Origin: Streptomyces longispororuber
Lineage (GTDB): Bacteria; Actinomycetota; Actinomycetes; Streptomycetales; Streptomycetaceae
Length of the DNA: 35,647 bases
Assembly (NCBI RefSeq): GCF_024448165.1
Contig: NZ_JAMOLN010000103.1
Coordinates: 1-35,647, forward strand
Direction of reading: 5' to 3'
Every line of letters begins with the position of its first letter. Position 1 is the stretch's first letter. Shown here piece after piece: positions 1 to 7,937 of this stretch. Position numbers and translations under genes: made by a program. The notes below the pieces were generated by a model that was not told the origin of the DNA, made no database searches, and was given only the letters and a program-made list of their open reading frames with translations.

Positions 1-1834
1 GTTCGTGGATGAGGCCGCGGGCGAGGGCGATGCCGACCGGCGCGTCGAGGGCGACGGCGTCCGCGAGGACCCGGTGCGCCCGGCGCCACGCCTTGGACTT
101 GCGGCCCTGCACGTGGTCCAGGAACGCCAGGGCGTACCCGGTCGTGCAGCGCACCCAGAGGTCGTCGCGCGCCGACGGGTGGCTCAGGGCCCTGCGCAGG
201 CCGGCCCGGGCGCGGCCGGGTGAGGTGCGGGCCTCGTTGCAGGCGAGAACGGCCTGGCTGACGGCGGCCGGCGGTCCGTACACCGGCCGCTCGGGGGAGA
301 GCAGGACGGCTTCCTGGAGGTGGTTGACGGCCCGGTCCCGGTCGCCGCAGAACGCCGCGTGGACGGCGAGGGCGTCCGAGATCTGGCCGAGCAGGCCCAG
401 GTCGTTCCCGGCCAGCGCCGCGTCGGCGGCGTCGCCCAGCAGCAGCGGCGCCTCGGGGCGGCCCAGCCGCGCGGCGAGCCATCCGGCCAGCCACAGGGCG
501 ACCGCGGGTACCGGCACCTCTTCCCGGCGTGCGGCCCGCAGCAGGCTCCGTACGGTGGTGTAGCCCTCGGCGGCGCGGCCGCAGACGCCCCACCAGAACC
601 ACAGGTCGACCATCAGGCCCAGCGCGTCGGCGGTGCGCCCCGGGTGGGCGGTGCTGCGGGCGAGCGCGGCCGCGATGTCCGGGGCGGCGGCGCGCAGTTG
701 GTCGAGGGCCAGGGGCTGGTGGCCGTGCCGCCACAGGTCGGCGGCCTCGTCGGCGGCCAGGCACTGCCAGGTGAAGTGGCGGTCCGCGGCGGCCGGCCAC
801 TCGGCGGCCGCGCGCAGGACGGCGTTGCCGACGCTGCGGGAGGCGGCGGGCATGCGGTAGCGGGCGGGGACGACGCCGCCCGGGTCGTCGACGACGTCGA
901 GGACGGTCGCGGCCGCCAGCCGGGACAACGCGGCGGGCACCAGGTCCGCCGGCAGGTCGGGGCCCTGGCACACGAACGTGGCGGCTGCCTCGTCGAAATC
1001 CCCGGTGAACAGGCTCGCCCTGGCCCACACGACGCGCTCGCGGCGGTCCAGCAGCGGGTAGGTGGCACCGGCCGCCGCGTGCAGAGAGCGGTGCCGGTGG
1101 GGGCCGGTGTGCCGGTCGTCGCTGAGCCAGCCGTCGCCGCCCGCCAGCAGGTCGCTCAGTTCCCCGAGCGACCGTCCCCGCGCCTGGCGGGCGGCGAGTT
1201 CGAGTGCCAGGGGCGTGCGTCCGGTGCGCCGGCACACGTCGACGACGAGCTCCGCGTCGCCGGGATCGAGGGCGGTGGCGGTGCGTCGGTCGAGGCGGCT
1301 GCGGAACAGGCGTACGGCGGGACCGGGGGAGCGCCCGTCGGCCGCGTGCAGGGCCAACGGGCCCAGGCGCACGACGCGTTCGGCCCCGAGGCCCAACGGC
1401 TGCCGGGACGTCACCAGCACGCGCAGGCCGGGGCACTGTGCGACGAGGCGCTGCACCATGTCGATGCACTCCTCGCGCACCGGATCGGCGTCGTCGAGCA
1501 GCAACAACATGCGCTCCGCGTGGTCCGGCGCGTCGGTGCCGACGGGGGCGTGGTGGGCGAGCACCGCCTGCGCGATGGCGCGGACGCCGTGCGCCGTCGG
1601 TGCGGCGGAGTCCCACCAGCGGACCCGGACGACCTCGGCGTCGAAGCGTTCGGCCGCTTCGGCGGCCAGTGCGCTCTTGCCCGCTCCGGCCGGCCCGGCG
1701 AGCGTCACCAGACTGTGCGAGCGCAGCAGTCGGCGGACCCGGCGCAGCTCCTCGTCCCGTCCCACCAGCCTGCTGGGCGCCTCGTCCTGCGCCGCCCGGG
1801 GGCCGGGGAGCCTGCCCATCAGCCGATCCGTCAC
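1..1834 (-). CDS. NB-ARC-type ATPase regulator, 5' part (runs off window)
   Basis: The frame is open on the minus strand from a GTG at 1834 to the window edge, so the C-terminus is missing (611 codons seen). An AGGA sequence lies just upstream of the GTG, and an in-frame ATG at 1819 is an alternative. The protein begins with a short VGRDEEL-like lead into an ATPase module: Walker A GPAGAGKS at about residues 47-54, Walker B LLLLDD at about 110-115, then VTSRQPLG, the sensor-like motif of the AfsR/LuxR NB-ARC group. A later RYRMPAASR segment matches the winged-helix end of such ATPases, followed by an alanine/leucine-rich helical repeat region typical of TPR-like domains. Family members act as cytoplasmic signal-responsive regulators, often ending in a LuxR DNA-binding domain; whether this one does cannot be seen. 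Target and signal are unknown. Confidence 0.85.
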   Translation of the reverse strand, partial: MTDRLMGRLPGPRAAQDEAPSRLVGRDEELRRVRRLLRSHSLVTLAGPAGAGKSALAAEAAERFDAEVVRVRWWDSAAPTAHGVRAIAQAVLAHHAPVGTDAPDHAERMLLLLDDADPVREECIDMVQRLVAQCPGLRVLVTSRQPLGLGAERVVRLGPLALHAADGRSPGPAVRLFRSRLDRRTATALDPGDAELVVDVCRRTGRTPLALELAARQARGRSLGELSDLLAGGDGWLSDDRHTGPHRHRSLHAAAGATYPLLDRRERVVWARASLFTGDFDEAAATFVCQGPDLPADLVPAALSRLAAATVLDVVDDPGGVVPARYRMPAASRSVGNAVLRAAAEWPAAADRHFTWQCLAADEAADLWRHGHQPLALDQLRAAAPDIAAALARSTAHPGRTADALGLMVDLWFWWGVCGRAAEGYTTVRSLLRAARREEVPVPAVALWLAGWLAARLGRPEAPLLLGDAADAALAGNDLGLLGQISDALAVHAAFCGDRDRAVNHLQEAVLLSPERPVYGPPAAVSQAVLACNEARTSPGRARAGLRRALSHPSARDDLWVRCTTGYALAFLDHVQGRKSKAWRRAHRVLADAVALDAPVGIALARGLIHE

Positions 1835-2106
1835 TGTCCTGCTCGCCTCGCATCACCGTCGCCGCCGGGTCCCGCTGTGGGAGCCGGCCCGGCCATGGTC
1901 GGTGCCGGAACGTTCCTGCAGAGGGAAGAACCACGAAATCAAACGGCAGAGGCGCCGCCGTGGTAACGGTTCGCGGGCGACCGGCAGGGCGGCCGCTGCG
2001 GCGGCGGGCCGGGCCGCGGCCACCGTCAGCCGTCAACTCCCGCTCGCCGACAGGGTGGTTCGGCGACCGGGGCGATGACGGCCGACAGGACGGTGAACGC
2101 GTGCCG
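1835..2106. other. Intergenic region between the NB-ARC gene and the fasciclin gene
   Basis: About 270 bases without a convincing coding frame. It should carry the promoter of the leftward NB-ARC gene and the 3' end of the fasciclin transcript, but I could not pick a clear -35/-10 pair. The stretch near 1990-2030 is almost pure GC and can fold in several ways; no single hairpin stands out as a terminator. Confidence 0.5.
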
Positions 2107-2748
2107 TCAGCTCTTCGGCATGAGGACGGTGTCGATGATGTAGACGTTGGCGTTGGCGGTCCTCACGTTGCCGCAGACCACCTTGGCCGTGTCGTTGACC
2201 TTGTAGGACTCACCCGAGCCCGAGGTGGTGAGCTTCGACTTCTCCAGGGTCTCGAAGGAGCCGTTCCCCAGGTCCGCGGGCGCCAGCTTCTGACCCACGA
2301 CGTGGTAGGTCAGGATCTTGGTGAGCTGGGCCTTGTCGTTGAGGACCTTGTCCAGGTCCGCCTTCGGGATCTTGGCGAACGCGTCGTTGGTGGGCGCGAA
2401 CACCGTGATGTTCTCGGCGTTGTTGAGGGTGTCGACGAGCCCGGCCTTCTTGACGGCCGTCACCAGCGTGGACAGCGCGGGATTGTTCGAGGCGGCCGTG
2501 GCCACGGGGTCCTTGGCCATGCCGTCGAAGGAACCCGCGCCGTCCTTGGGCACGGACGAACAGGCCGGGCCGAAGGGCTCGTTCATGCCGCCGGACGGAC
2601 TGCCCGTGTCCGACGGCTCGGCGGAGGCGGCGGTCGCGGTGCCGGACGCCTTGTCCTTGGAGTCGCTGTCCGAGCAGGCCGTCAGGGTCAGCGGCAGCAC
2701 GGCGCTGACGGTGACGGCGATGGCGTAGCGACGGATTCGGGTCTGCAT
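2107..2748 (-). CDS. Fasciclin-domain lipoprotein (MPT83/MPT70-like)
   Basis: 213-residue predicted lipoprotein. The start is the ATG at 2748, preceded by GAGGAG at a good distance; an in-frame GTG at 2796 lies almost on the predicted transcription start and is unlikely. Residues 1-24 form a signal peptide ending in the lipobox LTAC with Cys25, followed by a Ser/Asp/Gly-rich linker. A single FAS1 domain fills about 65-213, with the conserved blocks TVFAPTNDAF, LTYHVVG and a final VYIIDTVLMP. FAS1 domains mediate adhesion or protein contacts outside the cell; in mycobacteria the homologous MPT70 and MPT83 are the main SigK targets. Here a SigK-type promoter lies at 2799-2829, directly upstream, so the gene is very likely in the regulon of the sigma factor at 9520-10104. 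Confidence 0.92.
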   Translation of the reverse strand: MQTRIRRYAIAVTVSAVLPLTLTACSDSDSKDKASGTATAASAEPSDTGSPSGGMNEPFGPACSSVPKDGAGSFDGMAKDPVATAASNNPALSTLVTAVKKAGLVDTLNNAENITVFAPTNDAFAKIPKADLDKVLNDKAQLTKILTYHVVGQKLAPADLGNGSFETLEKSKLTTSGSGESYKVNDTAKVVCGNVRTANANVYIIDTVLMPKS

Positions 2749-2798
2749 GACAACTCCTCGACGAGGGCGTTGACGAAGGCGTCTGCCTTGCGTCACGG

Positions 2799-2829
2799 GG
2801 AATCCGGAACTGATCCCTACGCGGATTGG
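2799..2829 (-). promoter_or_regulatory. SigK-type ECF promoter of the fasciclin gene
   Basis: On the minus strand: -35 CCAATCC (2829-2823), 16-base spacer, -10 CGGATTCC (2806-2799). The same boxes and spacing occur upstream of the molybdoenzyme gene (4476-4506), with close variants at 4558-4588 and 10157-10187. The predicted transcription start near 2793 leaves a leader of about 45 bases carrying GAGGAG before the ATG at 2748. Confidence 0.8.
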
Positions 2830-2874
2830 TGCGTCGCCCGGACGAGTGACGTCCGGCCCGGGAAGGCGGCACGG

Positions 2875-4470
2875 TCAGTCGACGGTGACGACGACGGAGT
2901 GCCATCCGGAGGCGCCGTCGGGGATGGTGGGGGCGCGCTCCTCGGTCTGCGTCTCACCGGTCCCGTCGGTGGCCCGTACGGTCAGCGTGTGTCCGCCCTT
3001 GCGGGCCTGCCAGGCGTACGACCACTGGCGCCAGGTGTCCGCCGTGTCCTCGGCGGCGAGGCGCGCCTCCTGCCACGGTCCGTCGTCGACGCGGACCTCG
3101 ACCTTGTCGATGCCGCGGTGCTGCGCCCAGGCGACCCCGGCGACCATGACGGTGCCGGCCCCGGGGCGGGCGAACGGCTTCGGGGTGTCGATCCGCGACG
3201 CCGTCTTGACCGGCGCGCGCCGCGCCCAGTCGCGCTTGACCCAGTACGGGTCGTAGGCGTCGTACGTGGTCAGTTCGATGTCCTCGATCCACTTGCAGGC
3301 GGACACGTACCCGTACAGGCCGGGCACCACCATCCGGACGGGAAAGCCGTGCTCGAACGGCAGCGGCTGCCCGTTCATCCCGACGGCGAGCAGCGCGTCG
3401 CGGCCGTCCATCACGTCCTCGACGGGGCTGCCGAGGGTCATGCCGTCCACGGACCGCGCGACCAACTGGTCGGCCGGGCCGCCGCGCGACGGCGGCCGCA
3501 CCCCGCACCGCTCCAGCAGGTCGGCCAGGCGGACGCCGGTCCAGCGCGCGTTGCCCGCGTACGGGCCGCCCACCTCGTTCGAGACGCAGGTCAGCGTGAT
3601 GTCACGCTCGACGAGCGGCATCCGCAGCAGCGCGTCGAAGGACAGGGTCAACTCGTCGGTGACGCCCGTGCCGTGGATCCGCAGCCGCCACGAGCCGGCG
3701 TCGACCTTCGGCACGGTCAGGGCGGTGTCGACCCGGTAGAAGTCGTCGTTCGGGGTGATGAACGGGCTGATGCCGCCGATCCGCAGCGCGGCGCCGCGCG
3801 GCACGGGCGCCGCCTTCGACGCGGCCGCGGGCAGCACGACGCCCCGGCGCGAGGCGACCGCGCGCTGCCCACGGGAGCCGGCGAGCGCCCGGCCGGCGAA
3901 CGCCGCTCCGGTCGACGCGGCGGCGGCCGCCCCGGCGACGACGAGGAAACCCCGCCGGTCCCAGCCCGTGCCGCCCTCCTCGGCGCCGTCCGCGAGCGCC
4001 CCGTCGGCCCGGCCGACGCGCCCCGTCAGCCCGTACAGCAGCCCGGCACCGGCCAGGGCGCCGACGACGGACGGCAGCGCGTCGGTGAAGCCCGTCGAAT
4101 CGGGCCGGCCCAGCGCCGCCAGCGCGCCGACGGCACCGAAGCACAGGACCCCGAGGGAGCCGGCCCGCAGCCATCGGGTCGCCGCCACGCCCAGCGCCAT
4201 GGCCAGCACGGCCAGGACCGCGAGGATGCCGAGCTGCAGCACGAGCTTGTCGTGCGTGCCGAACTGGCGGATCGCCCAGTCCTTGACCGCGGCCGGGGTC
4301 CGGTCGATCGTCGCGCCGCCGACCGCGACGAGCGGACCTGCCTCGGGCCTGACCGCGGCGGAGACCAGTTCGGCGACGGCCAGCGCCGCGTACCCGGCCA
4401 GCACGCCGCTCAGCGCGCCCACCGTCCGCCGTTCGATGCCGCGCAGCGGCCGTTGCGTTGCGTCGTCCAT
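2875..4470 (-). CDS. Membrane-anchored sulfite-oxidase-family molybdopterin oxidoreductase
   Basis: 531 residues from the ATG at 4470. The open frame extends to a GTG at 4521, but that lies upstream of the SigK-type promoter at 4476-4506, whose start point falls about at the ATG; the mRNA is probably leaderless. The N-terminal ~190 residues carry four to five hydrophobic segments (about 16-38, 74-96, 100-116, 128-148, 172-190). The rest is a sulfite-oxidase-type molybdenum-cofactor domain, with the expected cofactor Cys in LTCVSNEVGG and the block GFPVRMVVPGLYGY. It ends in a C-terminal Ig-like dimerisation domain (VRVDDGPWQEA). That domain separates it from MsrP/YedY, which lack it. Substrate is unknown: sulfite or another oxyanion/sulfoxide. 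The active domain probably faces outside. The next gene downstream is the fasciclin gene, with its own promoter. Confidence 0.9.
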   Translation of the reverse strand: MDDATQRPLRGIERRTVGALSGVLAGYAALAVAELVSAAVRPEAGPLVAVGGATIDRTPAAVKDWAIRQFGTHDKLVLQLGILAVLAVLAMALGVAATRWLRAGSLGVLCFGAVGALAALGRPDSTGFTDALPSVVGALAGAGLLYGLTGRVGRADGALADGAEEGGTGWDRRGFLVVAGAAAAASTGAAFAGRALAGSRGQRAVASRRGVVLPAAASKAAPVPRGAALRIGGISPFITPNDDFYRVDTALTVPKVDAGSWRLRIHGTGVTDELTLSFDALLRMPLVERDITLTCVSNEVGGPYAGNARWTGVRLADLLERCGVRPPSRGGPADQLVARSVDGMTLGSPVEDVMDGRDALLAVGMNGQPLPFEHGFPVRMVVPGLYGYVSACKWIEDIELTTYDAYDPYWVKRDWARRAPVKTASRIDTPKPFARPGAGTVMVAGVAWAQHRGIDKVEVRVDDGPWQEARLAAEDTADTWRQWSYAWQARKGGHTLTVRATDGTGETQTEERAPTIPDGASGWHSVVVTVD

Positions 4471-4475
4471 GGTCA

Positions 4476-4506
4476 GGAATCCGTCGTCGGGACCCGCTCG
4501 GATTGG
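4476..4506 (-). promoter_or_regulatory. SigK-type ECF promoter of the molybdoenzyme gene
   Basis: Minus strand: -35 CCAATCC (4506-4500), 16-base spacer, -10 CGGATTCC (4483-4476). The boxes are identical to those at 2799-2829. The -10 ends only 5-8 bases before the ATG at 4470, so transcription should begin at or within a base or two of that codon. Confidence 0.8.
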
Positions 4507-4557
4507 TCGGTTCACACCCACGGACCAACGGGCCGGACCGGTTGACGGCCAACCGGA

Positions 4558-4588
4558 GCAATCCGTGCCGCCGTCCGCTCCGGATCAC
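4558..4588 (+). promoter_or_regulatory. SigK-type ECF promoter of the lipid-modification operon
   Basis: Plus strand: -35 GCAATCC (4558-4564), 16-base spacer, -10 CGGATCAC (4581-4588). It diverges from the promoter at 4476-4506, the two -35 boxes being about 50 bases apart. Predicted start near 4594, about 34 bases before the ATG at 4628, leaving room for the GGAAGGAG ribosome site. Confidence 0.7.
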
Positions 4589-4627
4589 AGGTGAGAGGCC
4601 CGAACGGGGCCGGGCGGAAGGAGCACG

Positions 4628-5920
4628 ATGCCCGACGGCACGGGGCGGCGCATCGCCGTCGTCGGCAGCGGCGTGGCAGGGCTGACGGCGGCGCACGTGC
4701 TCGGCCGGCCCCACCGGGTGAGCCTGTACGAGGCCGACGACCGGCTGGGCGGACACGCGCACACCCACGACGTGGTCGCGGCCGACGACCGGCTGCACCG
4801 CGTCGACACCGGGTTCATCGTGCACAACCGCCGGACGTACCCGAACCTGCTGCGCCTCTTCTCCGAACTCGACGTCGCCACACAGGAGTCGGAGATGAGC
4901 ATGTCCGTGCGCTGCGAGGGCTGCGGCCTGGAGTACGCGGGGGCCAAGGGACCGCGCGGCCTGTTCGCCCGGCCGCGCTCCGCGCTGCGGCCCCGGTACC
5001 TGCGGATGCTCGCCGAGGTCCCGCGCTTCCACCGGGCGGCCCGCAGGGTCCTGCGGTCACCGGACGCGCAGACCGGAGCCGACGGCCGACTCCCCGTCAC
5101 CCTGGGGGAGTTCCTCGCCCGGGAGCGGTTCTCGCCCTACTTCGCCGCCCACTTCGTGACGCCGCTCGTCTCCGCGGTCTGGTCCTGCGACGCCCGGACG
5201 GCGCACCGGTATCCGGCCGCCCACCTGTTCCGGTTCCTCGACCACCACGGGATGCTCGCGGTGACCGGGTCCCCGGCGTGGCGCACCGTGACGGGCGGCT
5301 CCCGCACCTATGTGGACCGGGTCGCCAAGAACCTCGACGCCGTGCACACCGCCGACCCCGTCCGCACGGTGCGCCGGCACGCGACGGGCGCGGACGTCAC
5401 CACCGACCGGCTGGGGACCCTGACCTACGACGCCGTGGTCATCGCGGTCCACCCCGACCAGGCACTGCGCCTGCTCGCCGACGCGGACGCCCGCGAACGC
5501 GCGGTCCTGGGGGCGTTCCGCTACTCCCGCAACGCGACCCTCCTGCACACCGACTCCGGTGTGCTGCCGCGCAGTCCGGGCGCACGGGCCTCCTGGAACT
5601 ACCTGATGCCGTCGTGCGACACCGACGCCGCGGCCGTGCGGGTCAGCTACGACATGACCCGGCTGCAACGCCTCCCCGGCCCGCAACGGTTCCTCGTCAC
5701 CCTCAACGGCGAGGACCGCGTCGACCCGTCGCGCGTGCTGGCCCGCATGGAGTACGAGCATCCCGTCTTCACGCCCGAGTCCGTCGTCGCGCAGCGCCGG
5801 CTGCCCGAACTCAGCGGCCCCGTCACGGCGTTCGCCGGCGCCTACCACGGGTGGGGCTTCCACGAGGACGGCTGCCGCTCCGGCGCCGCGGCGGCCGCCG
5901 CGCTGGGGGTGCCCTGGTGA
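4628..5920 (+). CDS. FAD-dependent amine-oxidase-like flavoprotein (Rv0449c-like)
   Basis: 430 residues. The start ATG has GGAAGGAG five bases upstream. The N-terminal dinucleotide-binding fold reads VVGSGVAG (GxGxxG at 13-18), followed by an acidic strand end (LYEADDRLGG, the typical GG doublet of amine-oxidase-type flavoproteins). The C-terminus has the FAD-contacting FAGAYHGWGFHEDG block, also characteristic of this group. Family members occur almost always beside DUF1365 and cyclopropane-synthase-like genes and are thought to oxidise or desaturate membrane-bound fatty acyl chains or modified lipid intermediates; the exact reaction is not established here. It is first in a four-gene operon whose later genes start within or at the previous stop codon (GTGA, ATGA, ATGA), so translation is coupled. 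It is the counterpart of the first gene in the mycobacterial SigK operon. Confidence 0.9.
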   Translation: MPDGTGRRIAVVGSGVAGLTAAHVLGRPHRVSLYEADDRLGGHAHTHDVVAADDRLHRVDTGFIVHNRRTYPNLLRLFSELDVATQESEMSMSVRCEGCGLEYAGAKGPRGLFARPRSALRPRYLRMLAEVPRFHRAARRVLRSPDAQTGADGRLPVTLGEFLARERFSPYFAAHFVTPLVSAVWSCDARTAHRYPAAHLFRFLDHHGMLAVTGSPAWRTVTGGSRTYVDRVAKNLDAVHTADPVRTVRRHATGADVTTDRLGTLTYDAVVIAVHPDQALRLLADADARERAVLGAFRYSRNATLLHTDSGVLPRSPGARASWNYLMPSCDTDAAAVRVSYDMTRLQRLPGPQRFLVTLNGEDRVDPSRVLARMEYEHPVFTPESVVAQRRLPELSGPVTAFAGAYHGWGFHEDGCRSGAAAAAALGVPW

Positions 5921-6660
5921 ACCCCATCCCCACGACCCCCGCGCTCTACCCCTGCACCGTCGCCCACGTCCGCACCGGCCCGGTCCGCCACACGCTGCGC
6001 CACCGCACCTACCTGTGGCTCATCGACATCGACCGGCCGCCCCGCGTCCCGTACCCGCTGCGTGGGTTCGCCCGCTTCGACGCCCGCGACCACCTCGGCG
6101 GCGACGGCACCACACTGCGCGCCCGGCTCACCGCGTTCCTGACCGCGCAGGGCATCGGCCTCGACCCGGCGGAGCGCGTGGTGATGCTTGCCCACGCGCG
6201 CGTGCTGGGCCACGTCTTCAACCCGCTGACCGTCTACTGGTGCCTCGCCCCCGACGGCACCCCGCGCTGCGCGGTCGCCGAGGTCCACAACACCCACGGC
6301 GAGCGCCACTGCTACGTCCTGCACCCGGACCGCACGGGCGCGGCGCGGGCGGACAAGGAGTTCTACGTCTCGCCGTTCTTCCCGATGGCGGGCCACTACC
6401 GGATGCGCCTGCCCGTGCCGGACGGGACGCTGCGCCTGACGGTGCGTCTGGAGGCCGCCGGCACCCCGCCCTTCACCGCGACCGTACGGGGAGTGCGGCG
6501 GCCCGCGACCCCGTTCGGTGTCGCCCGCACCGTGCTGCGTCGGCCGCTGTCCACGTACGCCGTGTCCGCGGGCATCCGGCTGCACGGCATCCGTCTCCTG
6601 CTCCGGGGCCTGCGCCCGCTGCCGCGCCCCGGCCACCACCCCCAGAAAGGCATGCGATGA
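5917..6660 (+). CDS. DUF1365 family protein
   Basis: 247 residues from a GTG that overlaps the stop of the previous gene as GTGA. Longer open frames upstream in this phase lie inside the flavoprotein gene and are not used. The family signature is clear: ALYPCTVAHVRTGPVRH at the N-terminus, HVFNPLTVYWC in the middle, AEVHNTHGERH, then KEFYVSPFFPM. DUF1365 proteins have no proven reaction; they are regularly encoded between a flavin amine oxidase and a CFA-synthase-like gene, which suggests a role in lipid modification. The conserved His and Cys/Tyr positions could bind a metal or cofactor, but this is a guess. Second gene of the SigK-controlled operon. Confidence 0.9.
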   Translation: MNPIPTTPALYPCTVAHVRTGPVRHTLRHRTYLWLIDIDRPPRVPYPLRGFARFDARDHLGGDGTTLRARLTAFLTAQGIGLDPAERVVMLAHARVLGHVFNPLTVYWCLAPDGTPRCAVAEVHNTHGERHCYVLHPDRTGAARADKEFYVSPFFPMAGHYRMRLPVPDGTLRLTVRLEAAGTPPFTATVRGVRRPATPFGVARTVLRRPLSTYAVSAGIRLHGIRLLLRGLRPLPRPGHHPQKGMR

Positions 6661-7937
6661 GACTCACCTCGACCGCGGAGCGGCCCCTGCCCCGCGCCGA
6701 CGTGGACCCGGAGCGATGGCCCGACGTGGCGGCGCTGCCCGGAGCCTCTGGTGTCCGTACGGCCGTGGCGCGTCGGGTCGTCGACTCCGCCCTCGACCGG
6801 CTGCCGCTGCGCGTGCGGCTCGGCGGCCGGGGAACGCTGGGCCTGGGCGGCCCCGAGCTCGTCGTGCACGACCCGGACGCCTTCCATCGCCGCATCGGAG
6901 CCCAGGGCCTCATCGGGTTCGGCGAGTCGTACCAGGCCGGGGAGTGGGACGCCGACGACCTGGTCGGCGTGCTCACCGTCCTCGCCGCGCACGCGGCCAC
7001 CCTCGTCCCCGCGCCCCTGCAACGGCTGCGGGACCTGTGGGCCCAGCGCCGGCCCCCGGCCCAGCGCAACACCGTGGCCGGGGCGCGGGCGAACATCAGC
7101 CGCCACTACGACCTGTCCAACGACCTGTTCGCGCTCTTCCTCGACGACACGCTGACGTACTCCGCGGCCCTCTTCCAGGGCTTTCCCGCCTCGTGGTCCG
7201 GGCTGGCCGAGGCCCAGCGGCGCAAGGTCGACCGGCTGCTCGACCTGGCCGCCGTCGGACCGGGCACCCGGGTCCTGGAGATCGGCACCGGGTGGGGCGA
7301 ACTGGCCCTGCGCGCCGCGGCCCGCGGCGCCCACGTCACCTCCCTGACGCTCTCCGCCGCCCAGCGGGACCTCGCCCTCGCCCGGGTCAGGGAAGCCGGG
7401 CACGAGGACCGCGTCGACATCCGGCTGTGCGACTACCGGGAGAGCGAGGGCACCTACGACGCCGTGCTCAGCGTCGAGATGGTCGAGGCGGTCGGCGAGG
7501 AGTACTGGATCGGCTACTTCCGCACCCTCGACGACCGGCTCGCCCGCGGCGGCCGCGCGGCCGTGCAGGCCATCACCATGCCGCACGACCGGATGCTGGC
7601 CTCGCGGCACACGTACACCTGGATCCAGAAGTACGTCTTTCCCGGCGGGCAGCTGCCCTCCGTCGACGTCATCGAGCGCGTCACCGGCGAGCACACAAGG
7701 CTGCGCACGGCCCGCAGGGACGGCTTTGCGCCGCACTACGCGGAGACGCTGCGGCTCTGGCGCGAGCGCTTCACCGAGCGGGCGGACGAGGTGGCCGCGC
7801 TCGGCTTCGACGCGACGTTCCGCCGCATGTGGACGCTCTACCTCGCGTACTCCGAGGCCGGGTTCCGCTCCGGCTACCTGGACGTCCAGCAGTACCTGTT
7901 CACGAAGGAGCCCGCCGGGCCGGGGACCGCGTCATGA
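6657..7937 (+). CDS. Cyclopropane-fatty-acyl-phospholipid synthase-like methyltransferase (UfaA1-like)
   Basis: 426 residues from an ATG overlapping the previous stop (ATGA), with AAAGG seven bases ahead. The N-terminal ~140 residues are the small domain of the CFA synthase family. HYDLSNDLFALFLDDTLTYS follows at about 150-169, then the SAM site VLEIGTGWG at 206-214 and VEMVEAVGEEYW. These enzymes move a methyl group from S-adenosylmethionine to the double bond of a phospholipid-bound unsaturated fatty acid, giving cyclopropane or methyl-branched chains. E. coli-type enzymes have a Cys in the YSCAYF block; here it reads YSAALF. The closest recognised relative by context is mycobacterial UfaA1, in the same SigK operon. 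The product could be a cyclopropane, a 10-methyl or a furan-precursor chain; the sequence does not decide. Confidence 0.9.
   Translation: MRLTSTAERPLPRADVDPERWPDVAALPGASGVRTAVARRVVDSALDRLPLRVRLGGRGTLGLGGPELVVHDPDAFHRRIGAQGLIGFGESYQAGEWDADDLVGVLTVLAAHAATLVPAPLQRLRDLWAQRRPPAQRNTVAGARANISRHYDLSNDLFALFLDDTLTYSAALFQGFPASWSGLAEAQRRKVDRLLDLAAVGPGTRVLEIGTGWGELALRAAARGAHVTSLTLSAAQRDLALARVREAGHEDRVDIRLCDYRESEGTYDAVLSVEMVEAVGEEYWIGYFRTLDDRLARGGRAAVQAITMPHDRMLASRHTYTWIQKYVFPGGQLPSVDVIERVTGEHTRLRTARRDGFAPHYAETLRLWRERFTERADEVAALGFDATFRRMWTLYLAYSEAGFRSGYLDVQQYLFTKEPAGPGTAS

Noticed and set aside
1980..2040. GC-rich inverted repeats as a terminator after the fasciclin gene
   Set aside because: Several alternative pairings of low-complexity GGC/GCC runs; no distinct stem-loop.
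4471..4521. Upstream GTG start at 4521 for the molybdoenzyme
   Set aside because: It would place the start codon upstream of the SigK-type promoter, and the extra 17 residues add no signal feature.
1204..4545. Very long plus-strand open frame (over 1,100 codons) opposite the fasciclin and molybdoenzyme genes
   Set aside because: It is antisense to two genes with clear domains, is extremely Arg/Gly/Pro-rich without family motifs, and arises from high GC that removes stop codons.
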